DNA of 13,575 nt from Helicobacteraceae bacterium (GTDB lineage: Bacteria; Campylobacterota; Campylobacteria; Campylobacterales; SZUA-545): contig JAITEA010000157.1 in the NCBI GenBank assembly GCA_031282285.1, positions 1-13,575 of the forward strand, written 5' to 3'. Positions within the stretch are counted from its first letter, which is position 1, and each line of letters opens with the position of its first letter. Shown here piece by piece: positions 6,584 through 13,236 of the stretch. Made by a program: the position numbers and the translations under genes. Under the pieces are notes generated by a model that made no database searches, was not told where the DNA came from, and saw only the letters and a list, made by a program, of their open reading frames with translations.

Positions 6584-7482
6584 AACGCCGCCTTCAAAAA
6601 TAGATACGCCTTCTCAAGCGAATAGTCGTCAAATCTCGTCAGATCGTTGCTTTTTATAACATATCGCAGCTTTTGCACATACTCTTTGCGCTGTTCCGAA
6701 TACATCTCCAGCAAAGCCGCCAGCTCTAGCGGCTCCATACCCTCGGCGCGGCGCGCGCGAAACTCCTCGAACGCCCTGCCGATCGCCACGACCCTGAAAT
6801 AGTCCTCGATCGACTCATACATACTCTGATAGCGCCTCACATACACCTTCACCCCCTTTTTGCGGACGACGGCAAGATAGCGCGGCTCGTTTTCGCTGAA
6901 CGACCAGACGCCAAAAAGGTTGTTGGTTTCAAGAAACACATTGGAAGTCCCCCACGCGCTCTCCAGCGCCGCCTGCGCGATGGCTACGCTGTTTGGGTGG
7001 GTTTGCAGCTTGAGCAGCAGCTCTTCGGCGGTTTTGGCGCGGTAGGTTTCGTATAAATTACGCATAAACAGCCGCTCTGAACGCGTGGGATAGGACTTAT
7101 TCATAATGGCGATCGCTAGCTCCCTCTCCTGTTCGCGCCTGTGTTTGACGATCAAGATCGACGGCAAAATCGTCTCGATAAACCGCTTTTTGCGCTCCGA
7201 CGAGTTCAAATCCTTCAGCGACGGCGCGTTCATATATATAATCGGCTTAACGCTCTTGCTCTCGATCGGTTCTGGCGCGCCGCCCGCCGCAAAATAGCGC
7301 TCTTCGATCGCGACTTCGTAAGTTTTCAGCGAGGCGATATCGCCAAACCAGTAGAGATAAGCCGGCGCGATCAGCAAAAAAACGGCGATCGCGACCAGCG
7401 CGAGTATCGCCTTGCTGAGTTTTGAAAAACGGACGACATTTTTTGTCGCCGTCTTTGGCGCGCTTATATTGTTGCGACCCAT
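6580..7482 (-). CDS. bax: Bax-like membrane-anchored glucosaminidase
   Basis: The 300-residue product has a short cytoplasmic N-terminus, one membrane helix (about 25-45, ILALVAIAVFLLIAPAYLYW) and a periplasmic domain of the glucosaminidase (PF01832) type. It should cleave peptidoglycan glycan strands. Family blocks are KKRFIETILPSILIV (98-112), SVAIAQAALESAWGTS (165-180) with the presumed catalytic Glu174, and NNLFGVWSF (187-195). The symbol bax is given by similarity to the E. coli Bax family. The start is MGRNNIS; its own ribosome site is only fair (GGTAAG), but a tiny ORF with a strong one ends two bases upstream (7484-7516), so initiation may rely on coupling. It overlaps glsA by four bases. 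Confidence 0.88.
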   Translation of the reverse strand: MGRNNISAPKTATKNVVRFSKLSKAILALVAIAVFLLIAPAYLYWFGDIASLKTYEVAIEERYFAAGGAPEPIESKSVKPIIYMNAPSLKDLNSSERKKRFIETILPSILIVKHRREQERELAIAIMNKSYPTRSERLFMRNLYETYRAKTAEELLLKLQTHPNSVAIAQAALESAWGTSNVFLETNNLFGVWSFSENEPRYLAVVRKKGVKVYVRRYQSMYESIEDYFRVVAIGRAFEEFRARRAEGMEPLELAALLEMYSEQRKEYVQKLRYVIKSNDLTRFDDYSLEKAYLFLKAAL

Positions 7483-7483
7483 C

Positions 7484-7516
7484 TTACCGCCCGAACGCTC
7501 TCGCCGCCGTGATCAT
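7484..7516 (-). CDS. possible 10-codon upstream ORF (leader peptide) before bax
   Basis: On the minus strand, GGGAGG (7521-7526) sits four bases before an ATG that opens MITAARAFGR and stops at TAA, one base before the bax ATG (TAAGATG). The ribosome site is stronger than that of bax itself, so ribosomes ending here could restart at bax. The peptide has no obvious run of regulatory codons. It is out of frame with bax, so it is not simply an N-terminal extension. It may also be chance. Confidence 0.3.
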   Translation of the reverse strand: MITAARAFGR

Positions 7517-7605
7517 CTGACCTCCCGATCGTAATTTATCGAGCGTTTTTGTCAGCCAAAAATCTTTAACTTCGCTCTAGTTATCAAGAAATTTTAGCGA
7601 AAAAG

Positions 7606-7680
7606 CTATCTCGATAGGTTTATTTAAGAAATTCAACATTACAATCCTGCCGTTCATATCTCATTCCAAGGATCATCACA
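7606..7680 (+). promoter_or_regulatory. probable HU gene promoter and leader
   Basis: The 198 bases between bax and the HU gene are AT-rich. TACAAT (7640-7645) is a plausible -10 element, about 36 bases before the ATG, with AAGGA (7668-7672) as ribosome site. No good -35 is seen, which fits Campylobacterota promoters, where that element is weakly conserved. A short palindrome CTATC-TC-GATAG (7606-7617) lies just upstream, where a regulator could bind. Confidence 0.4.
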
Positions 7681-7968
7681 ATGGCAGCAGGGAAGACCTT
7701 GACCAAGCCAGAGTTCGTAGCGAAAGTCGCGGAAGCGGCAAAGCTGAGCAAAGCAGACGCCGAAAAGGCGCTCAACGCGACGCTAGATACGATCGTATCG
7801 ACCCTTTCTAAGGGCGATTCCGTTCAGTTTGTGGGCTTCGGCTCTTTTGAAGTCCGCACTCGCGCGGCTAGAACGGGTATCAACCCCAAGACCAAGACAG
7901 AGATCAAAATCCCTTCCAAAAAAGCGGTCGCTTTCAAGGTAGGCAAAAAGTTCAAAGAGGCGGTCTAA
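7681..7968 (+). CDS. hup: HU-family DNA-binding protein
   Basis: A small basic histone-like protein of 95 residues that bends and compacts DNA as a dimer. Helical N-terminal half (LTKPEFVAKVAEAAKLSKADAE) is followed by the family signature at about 52-71: GFGSFEVRTRAARTGINPKT. This includes the arm with the intercalating Pro at position 69 in NP. The C-terminus (AVAFKVGKKFKEAV) is typical. It lacks IHF-specific features and is called HU by overall pattern. AAGGA eight bases before the ATG supports the start. It stands alone, convergent with valS; a GCCGC/GCGGC hairpin (7972-7984) and a longer hairpin at 7998-8025 follow the stop. Confidence 0.95.
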   Translation: MAAGKTLTKPEFVAKVAEAAKLSKADAEKALNATLDTIVSTLSKGDSVQFVGFGSFEVRTRAARTGINPKTKTEIKIPSKKAVAFKVGKKFKEAV

Positions 7969-7971
7969 CGC

Positions 7972-8025
7972 GCCGCCTCGCGGCTTAAAGCGTTCCGTTG
8001 AAGGCGTTTATACAAGCGCCTTCAA
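7972..8025. terminator. hairpins between convergent HU and valS genes
   Basis: Two stems lie just after the HU stop: GCCGC-ctc-GCGGC (7972-7984), and the longer TTGAAGGCG (7998-8006) with CGCCTTCAA (8017-8025) around a 10-base loop. The second spans the valS stop codon (8008-8010). It could end transcription from both sides, though neither side has a real T-run, so a stem that blocks readthrough or protects mRNA ends is an alternative. Confidence 0.5.
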
Positions 8026-10587
8026 TCTCTCCTCCAGTTGCGTCAGCTTCTTTTCGGCTTCCTGAAGCAGGGCGCGGTTTTTATCCAGCGTAGCCTGCGG
8101 CGCGTTGGCGATAAAATCGGCGTTGTCTAGCAAGCCTCGCAATTTCTCTATCTCCTTTACGATTTTGACCTTCTGCGCCTCCAAGCGGGCGATTAACGAG
8201 CTTAGATCGAGGTTTTCGACGGGAATGATCGTCTCGAGATTGTCGCTTATATCGCTCGCGCCCTTGCGTTTTTCGTCCGTAAACTCTACCTTTTCGACGC
8301 GGGCGAGCTTTTCGATAAAGTTCGGCGGCGGCGCGGCAACGCCCTCGTACAGGCGGATATAGGCTTTGGCGATCGGCTTGTTGGCTTGATCGATAGAGGC
8401 TTTGGCGCGTCTGATCGAGACGATCGCCTCGATCGCGATATTAAACCGCGCTTCGGCTTGCAAATCGCGCTTGGCGGCTATCGGGAAGGGCGCGATCGTT
8501 ACGCTGGCGCTTTTTTGGGTCAGCGCCTTGTAGAGCCGCTCGCTCAAGAAGGGCATAAACGGCGCAAGCAGTTTGAGCGCCTCGATAAATACCGCGCCGA
8601 TCTCCTCTACGCTCGCGTCGTCGGCTTTGCTAAGCTCTATGCCCCAGTCGCAAAACTCCGTCCAGATAAAGCGGTACAACGCGATCGCCGCGTCGTTGAA
8701 GCGGTAGCTATCGAGCGCGCCGCGTATCTCCGCGATCGCGGCGTTCAAGCGGCTTTGCGTATAGCGCCCCAGATCGGTTTTGATCGTTATCTCGCCGATC
8801 TCGGCGTAAGAGGCGCGTTTTAGTAGCAGATATTTCGCGGCGTTGTATATCTTGTTGGCAAAGTGTTTGTAAGTCTCTAAAACCTTATGCGAGAGCCTGA
8901 TATCGCGCCCCTGAGCGCACAGCGCGGCGAGCGTGAAGCGTAGCGTGTCCGCGCCGTGCAGATCGATAACCTCTATCGGGTCGATCACATTGCCTTTGGA
9001 TTTGCTCATCTTCTGACCGTTTTCGTCGCGCACCAGCGCGTGGAGATAGACCTCCTTAAACGGCGTTTTGCCCGTCAGATAGACGCCCATCATCAGCATA
9101 CGAGCCACCCAGAAAAACAGAATGTCAAAGCCAGTTATCAGCAGATCGTTTGGCAGGCGATCGCTTAGATCGCTTGGTTTCACATTGTGATTGCCCTCGT
9201 TGCCCCACCCTAGCGTGCTAATCGCCCACAAAGCGGAGCTAAACCAAGTGTCTAATACATCGGCGTCTTGAACGATGCCGGTGGAGTGGCAGCGCGGGCA
9301 GCAGTTTGGCTCGTCCTCGATCGTAGCCCATCTCTCGCGGCACTCGACGCAGTAAAAGACGGGAACGCGATGCCCCCACCAGAGCTGGCGCGATATGCAC
9401 CAGTCGCGCAGCTCGCCCATCCACGAGTCAAAGTTGTTTTTCCACTGCGGCGGAACAAACTTCGTCTCGCCCGCGTTTACCCGCGCGATCGCTTCGGCGG
9501 CGATCTCCTTTTTCACAAACCACTGCTTGGAGATATACGGCTCGACGATATTATGACAGCGGTAACAGCGACCGACCTGATGGATATGCTTTTCGATCTT
9601 TTCGATAAAGCCGCCCTTTTGCAGCGCCTCGATCACCTTCGGGCGCGCCTCAAGCCGCTCAAGCCCCTCAAAACCGCCGCACAGATCGTTTAATATCCCC
9701 GATTCGTCGAATATCGTCAGAAACTCCAAGCCGCGCCGCTTGCCCACCTCGTAGTCGTTGGGATCGTGCGCGGGCGTAACCTTGACCGCGCCCGTGCCAA
9801 AACTCGCGTCCACATATTCGTCTGCGATAATCTCGATCTCGCGGTTAATCAGCGGCAATTTGACGCGCTTGCCCACAAAGGCGCCGTAGCGTTCGTCGCT
9901 TGGATGAACCATTACCGCGCTATCGCCGAAAAAGGTTTCGGGGCGCGTGGTAGCCACTACGATCGCGCCGCTCCCGTCGGAAAGCGGGTAGCGGATATGG
10001 TAAAGCGCGCCCTCGACCTCCTCGTGCTCGACCTCTATATCGCTTAGCGCGCCGTCGTGCGTACACCAATTGACCATATAGTTGTCCTGAACGATCAACC
10101 CGTCGTCGTAGAGCTTGACAAACGCCTTTTTGACCGCCTGCCGCAAGCCGTAATCCATCGTAAAACGCTCTCGCGACCAGTCGGGGCTGGTTCCAAGCCG
10201 CCGAAGCTGGCTTGCGATCGCGCCGCCGCTTTGGTTTTTCCAGTCCCACACGCGGCGGATAAACTCCTCGCGCCCGATCTCCTCTTTTTTGATCCCTTCG
10301 GCAAGCAGCCGTTTTTCCACGACATTTTGCGTGGCGATCCCCGCGTGATCAAGCCCGGGCTGCCAGAGCGCGTCGTAGCCGTCCATGCGTTTGTAGCGGA
10401 CGATAATATCCTGCAAGGTATGATTCAGCGCGTGTCCGATATGCAAGCTGCCCGTAACGTTGGGCGGCGGCATCATAATGGTGAAAGGTTTGCCCCCTTT
10501 GTTCGAGGCGAAAATCCCCGCTTTTTCCCACTCCTCGTATAATCCGCTCTCTATATCTTTCGGATTGTAGTTGTTATCCAGCGACAT
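8008..10587 (-). CDS. valS: valyl-tRNA synthetase
   Basis: This class I enzyme charges tRNA-Val and edits mischarged threonine. The 859-residue length is normal for bacterial ValS. It shows the ATP-binding HIGH motif (49-52, in PPNVTGSLHIGHALN), the editing (CP1) domain with TTRPETFFGDSAVMVHPSDE (213-232) and AHDPNDYEVGKRRG, cysteine pairs CVEC (413-416) and CPRC (430-433) that look like a zinc knuckle, DTWFSSALW (446-454), and KMSKS (526-530, in GQKMSKSKGNVIDP). The C-terminal 65 or so residues form the coiled-coil tRNA arm (LIARLEAQKVKIVKEIEKL onward). The start has GGGGG upstream. It is divergent from aguB and convergent with the HU gene. Confidence 0.98.
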   Translation of the reverse strand: MSLDNNYNPKDIESGLYEEWEKAGIFASNKGGKPFTIMMPPPNVTGSLHIGHALNHTLQDIIVRYKRMDGYDALWQPGLDHAGIATQNVVEKRLLAEGIKKEEIGREEFIRRVWDWKNQSGGAIASQLRRLGTSPDWSRERFTMDYGLRQAVKKAFVKLYDDGLIVQDNYMVNWCTHDGALSDIEVEHEEVEGALYHIRYPLSDGSGAIVVATTRPETFFGDSAVMVHPSDERYGAFVGKRVKLPLINREIEIIADEYVDASFGTGAVKVTPAHDPNDYEVGKRRGLEFLTIFDESGILNDLCGGFEGLERLEARPKVIEALQKGGFIEKIEKHIHQVGRCYRCHNIVEPYISKQWFVKKEIAAEAIARVNAGETKFVPPQWKNNFDSWMGELRDWCISRQLWWGHRVPVFYCVECRERWATIEDEPNCCPRCHSTGIVQDADVLDTWFSSALWAISTLGWGNEGNHNVKPSDLSDRLPNDLLITGFDILFFWVARMLMMGVYLTGKTPFKEVYLHALVRDENGQKMSKSKGNVIDPIEVIDLHGADTLRFTLAALCAQGRDIRLSHKVLETYKHFANKIYNAAKYLLLKRASYAEIGEITIKTDLGRYTQSRLNAAIAEIRGALDSYRFNDAAIALYRFIWTEFCDWGIELSKADDASVEEIGAVFIEALKLLAPFMPFLSERLYKALTQKSASVTIAPFPIAAKRDLQAEARFNIAIEAIVSIRRAKASIDQANKPIAKAYIRLYEGVAAPPPNFIEKLARVEKVEFTDEKRKGASDISDNLETIIPVENLDLSSLIARLEAQKVKIVKEIEKLRGLLDNADFIANAPQATLDKNRALLQEAEKKLTQLEERLKALV

Positions 10588-10611
10588 AAACGACCCCCAT
10601 AATGCGGCGCG

Positions 10612-10640
10612 ATTTTATCAAAAGAGGGATTGCCTATAAT
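10612..10640. promoter_or_regulatory. divergent -10 elements between valS and aguB
   Basis: In the 61-base gap, TATAAT (10635-10640, plus strand) is a perfect -10 but lies only eight bases before the aguB ATG, so the transcript would start at or next to that ATG. On the minus strand TAAAAT (10612-10617) could serve valS, leaving a leader of about 20 bases. The two would share upstream DNA, so their firing could interfere. No clear -35 is seen on either strand. Confidence 0.35.
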
Positions 10641-10648
10641 GGCGGCTT

Positions 10649-11530
10649 ATGAAGGCGGCTTTGATACAACAATCTTTTACGGCGCAAAAGGCTCAAAACG
10701 CGGCGCGATCGGAGCAAAATATCCGTAAGGCGGCGCAAAACGGCGCGCGGCTGATCGTTTTGAGCGAATTGCACAACCGGCTCTACTTCTGCCAGAGCGA
10801 AAACCCCGCGTTTTTCGACCTAGCCGAAACGATCCCGGGCGAATCGACCGAGTATTTCGGCGCGATCGCCAAAGCGCTTGGCGTCGTTCTGGTCTTGTCG
10901 CTGTTTGAAAAACGCGCCGCGGGGCTGTACCACAATACGGCGGCGGTTATCGAAGCCGACGGGAGCTTGGCGGGCAAATACCGCAAGATGCATATCCCCG
11001 ACGATCCCTGTTTTTACGAGAAGTTCTATTTTACGATCGGCGATCTGGGCTTTAAGCCAATCGATACGACGCTCGGACGGCTTGGCGTTTTGATCTGCTG
11101 GGATCAGTGGTATCCAGAGGCGGCGCGGCTTATGGCGCTCGCGGGCGCGGATATTTTGATCTATCCGACCGCGATCGGGTGGGATCCAAGCGATACGCCG
11201 GAGGAAAAATCAAGGCAACTTGAGGCGTGGCGGCTCGTTCAGCGATCGCACGCCGTGGCTAACGCGCTGCCCGTTATTAGCGCAAACCGCGTCGGGCTGG
11301 AAAAGGGTCAAGACGGCTTGGGCGCGGGCGTCGATTTCTGGGGGCATAGTTTTATATGCGGCGCGCAGGGCGAGATGTTAGCCGAAGCGGGGCTTGAAAA
11401 CGACGCGATCTTATACGCCGATCTGGACTTTGAGCGGACGGAAAAAACGCGCCGGATATGGCCTTTTTTGCGCGATCGGCGCGTAGAGCATTACGGCGAT
11501 CTGACCAAGCGTTTTATCGATCGCGGCTAA
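10649..11530 (+). CDS. aguB: N-carbamoylputrescine amidase (nitrilase superfamily)
   Basis: It hydrolyses N-carbamoylputrescine to putrescine, CO2 and ammonia, the last step of the agmatine deiminase route to polyamines. The 293-residue product carries the nitrilase-fold triad: E40 in VLSELHN, K113 in YRKMHIPDDP and C150 in LICWDQWYPEAAR. Segments such as FEKRAAGLYHNTAAV (86-100), EKFYFTIGDLGF, YPTAIGW and SANRVG are close to the AguB consensus rather than to general nitrilases. The partner agmatine deiminase (aguA) is not in the window. The ribosome site is weak (GGCGG close to the ATG), and the nearest -10 implies a leaderless or nearly leaderless mRNA. The next gene starts within its stop (TAATG). 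Confidence 0.95.
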   Translation: MKAALIQQSFTAQKAQNAARSEQNIRKAAQNGARLIVLSELHNRLYFCQSENPAFFDLAETIPGESTEYFGAIAKALGVVLVLSLFEKRAAGLYHNTAAVIEADGSLAGKYRKMHIPDDPCFYEKFYFTIGDLGFKPIDTTLGRLGVLICWDQWYPEAARLMALAGADILIYPTAIGWDPSDTPEEKSRQLEAWRLVQRSHAVANALPVISANRVGLEKGQDGLGAGVDFWGHSFICGAQGEMLAEAGLENDAILYADLDFERTEKTRRIWPFLRDRRVEHYGDLTKRFIDRG

Positions 11531-11781
11531 TGGCGAAATATCGCTTTATCGCGCGGCTGTTTATGATCGTGTGCGCGGCGGTTATGCTGGTTGGCGCGGG
11601 GATATTTGTCTTTGGCGCGTTCGCGCTGATCGGGGCGATATTCGAGCTGACGGATATTTTTATCGGCGAAGAGCCGTTTGGGCTGATGGTTATGGGTATC
11701 GGCTGCCTGCTTATAGGTTTTGCCGTTATAGGCGTATCTATGACGCGCGCGCGCCTTAAAATCCTCGCCGATTTTCAATAA
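11530..11781 (+). CDS. small membrane protein with two predicted helices, 83 aa
   Basis: The ATG shares one base with the aguB stop (TAATG), so it is translated by coupling. The product has a basic N-terminus (MAKYRFIARLF), two strongly hydrophobic stretches (about 9-35, IVCAAVMLVGAGIFVFGAFALIGAIF, and 47-69, GLMVMGIGCLLIGFAVIGVSM) and a basic C-terminus (TRARLKILADFQ). The likely topology has both ends in the cytoplasm. The family is not recognised. Position suggests a link to polyamine metabolism or transport, but nothing in the sequence shows it. Its last codons lie inside the terminator stem. Confidence 0.7.
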   Translation: MAKYRFIARLFMIVCAAVMLVGAGIFVFGAFALIGAIFELTDIFIGEEPFGLMVMGIGCLLIGFAVIGVSMTRARLKILADFQ

Positions 11782-11816
11782 TCCTCTGTTGATTATTTAC
11801 GCTTAATCGGCGTTTT
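11766..11816. terminator. nested-stem terminator, possibly bidirectional
   Basis: The outer stem CGCCGATT (11766-11773) pairs with AATCGGCG (11805-11812) and is followed by TTTT on the plus strand. Inside it, ATAATC (11778-11783) pairs with GATTAT (11791-11796) around a seven-base loop. It ends the aguB operon, overlapping the stop of the small membrane protein gene. It directly abuts the stop of the converging gene (11815-11817), so it can serve both. Confidence 0.7.
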
Positions 11817-12501
11817 AATCATATTCCCATATATCGTACTTAAAATCCGCCGTCTTTGCAAACCGGTCGAATAGCCCCTCGCTTTCGCCTCGTTCCAATA
11901 CCTCAAGCAGGGTATTCCTAAAGCCCTCTTTGTCTATTTTGACAAAGAAAGTATAATACCTGCCGTCGCGATCGCGATTAAAATCTCCGGCGTTGTATTT
12001 TAAGCTTTCAAGCCGTTCGCGATTCTCTTCGCAATCCGTATATTTGTCGGGATATTTTTTGGCGTATTTGGCGACGGTATCATAAAATTCGCCGATGCGG
12101 TTACTGGTCAAAATCACGCTGCCATATTCATACCGGTACTCAAATCCCAAGATATAAATTTGATCGCGCGCGTAGATATCGTCGCTAAACCACGGCTTGC
12201 CGTCAGATCGGTATGTTTTTGGAAGCTCGCCATTTTTCCTTCCCTCCGTATAGCGGTCAAGTTCTAAATATAAGCGCTCAAAAAAATTTTCTTTTGTTTT
12301 GCACTTATACGCTTGATGATAAGGGTATCTTGTAATATAAGACTGAGGGATAGGCGTGTCGTAGTTGAATAAAAGCGCGACAAAATCGTCCGTGAGCGTC
12401 TCGCACGCCTTTTTCATCAGTTCTTTTCGTTTCGATAAACTCATACCCGACTTCAGGGCTTCGTCAAGCGTATCGTAGGTATATGCGTAGATTTCTCTCA
12501 T
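11815..12501 (-). CDS. hypothetical protein, 228 aa
   Basis: I do not recognise this family. The start at 12501 (MREIYAYTYD) is chosen because AAGGAG lies six bases before it; an ATG at 12540 would add 13 charged residues but has only a weak site. The protein appears soluble and cytoplasmic: no signal peptide or membrane helix. It is rich in Tyr, Asp, Glu and Lys, with aromatic stretches such as YILGFEYRYEYGSVIL and RYYTFFVKIDKEGFRNTL. A TATAAT about 55 bases upstream is a likely promoter. The local DNA is less GC-rich than the valS/aguB region. It converges on the aguB operon and shares its terminator. Confidence 0.68.
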   Translation of the reverse strand: MREIYAYTYDTLDEALKSGMSLSKRKELMKKACETLTDDFVALLFNYDTPIPQSYITRYPYHQAYKCKTKENFFERLYLELDRYTEGRKNGELPKTYRSDGKPWFSDDIYARDQIYILGFEYRYEYGSVILTSNRIGEFYDTVAKYAKKYPDKYTDCEENRERLESLKYNAGDFNRDRDGRYYTFFVKIDKEGFRNTLLEVLERGESEGLFDRFAKTADFKYDIWEYD

Positions 12502-12556
12502 AGCCGTCTCCTTTTTCTCTTCCGCCGCAAACTCCGTCATTTACGCCCGTCTTTTA

Positions 12557-12562
12557 ATTATA
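12557..12562 (-). promoter_or_regulatory. -10 element for the 228-aa gene
   Basis: On the minus strand TATAAT reads from 12562 to 12557, about 55 bases before the chosen start at 12501 and about 42 bases upstream of its AAGGAG site. No -35 is evident 16-18 bases upstream. Confidence 0.4.
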
Positions 12563-12693
12563 ATCCAAACGCGATTAAACTCGCCCGCGCTACCGGCGTT
12601 AGGCTTGTATCCTTCGTCCGCTTTGGCAAGCATGATTAAGTTTTTAACGCAGGTCTTCGCTTCCGGTAAGCTCGCCGCCGCTTATTACAAGCG

Positions 12694-13236
12694 TTAATCG
12701 GCGCTTAAAGAGCATTTAATTCGCTTATCTTTCATATCGTTTATCCAAAAATACGCAATATCGCGCGTATTGTCCCGTTTGCCGCCGTCTTGGCGTTCCG
12801 CGTTCTTTTTGTCGCTCTCTATAAGCTCAAAATGAAGCGTTATCGGATAATCGGGAAAGGTAAAATAAAAACGCGAAGCCGTATCGATATGCAATTGGCT
12901 TATCGCTTCGGAAAGATAAGAAATAGATCGCGCGCCGCTAGTTTTGCGTAAATCCACAAAAAATATCATATCTTTCGCTACGCCGCTTTTTACGAGATTT
13001 GCGATCGCTTGCTCGGCAGAATTGAAATGAATATAATCGCCGCGATCATAGACATAAAAAATAAATTGAGAGTTCAAATCGCCGCAATATAAATGCGAAT
13101 AGATTGTTATATCCGCTTGCAGCGCTTCGGCGTATTTGTTTGTATAACGGCTCTCTTTTGCCAAAAGAGGCGTTGCGATCGCGCAAAAACATATCGCGGC
13201 TAAAAGCGATTTTACATACGATCCGGCTCCAAACAT
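12694..13236 (-). CDS. secreted hypothetical protein, 180 aa
   Basis: The N-terminus MFGAGSYVKSLLAAICFCAIATPLLA is a clear signal peptide, with cleavage likely before KES, so the product should be periplasmic or exported. The mature part has two cysteines (LYCGD near 52 and IKCSL near 175) that could form a disulfide, and alternating beta-like strands (QFIFYVYDRGDYIHF, MIFFVDLRK, RFYFTFPDYPITLHFELIE). I know no matching family. GAGGAG six bases upstream of the ATG is a strong ribosome site that lies inside the end of the upstream gene, and the upstream stop touches this ATG (TAGATG). The two are therefore translationally coupled and probably function together. Confidence 0.72.
   Translation of the reverse strand: MFGAGSYVKSLLAAICFCAIATPLLAKESRYTNKYAEALQADITIYSHLYCGDLNSQFIFYVYDRGDYIHFNSAEQAIANLVKSGVAKDMIFFVDLRKTSGARSISYLSEAISQLHIDTASRFYFTFPDYPITLHFELIESDKKNAERQDGGKRDNTRDIAYFWINDMKDKRIKCSLSAD

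Noticed and set aside
12541..12633. 30-codon minus-strand ORF (MLAKADEGYK...) between the two unknown genes
   Set aside because: It has no ribosome site, contains the probable -10 of the downstream gene, and lies in the same frame as the preceding gene but after several stops; possibly a remnant, not supported as a gene.
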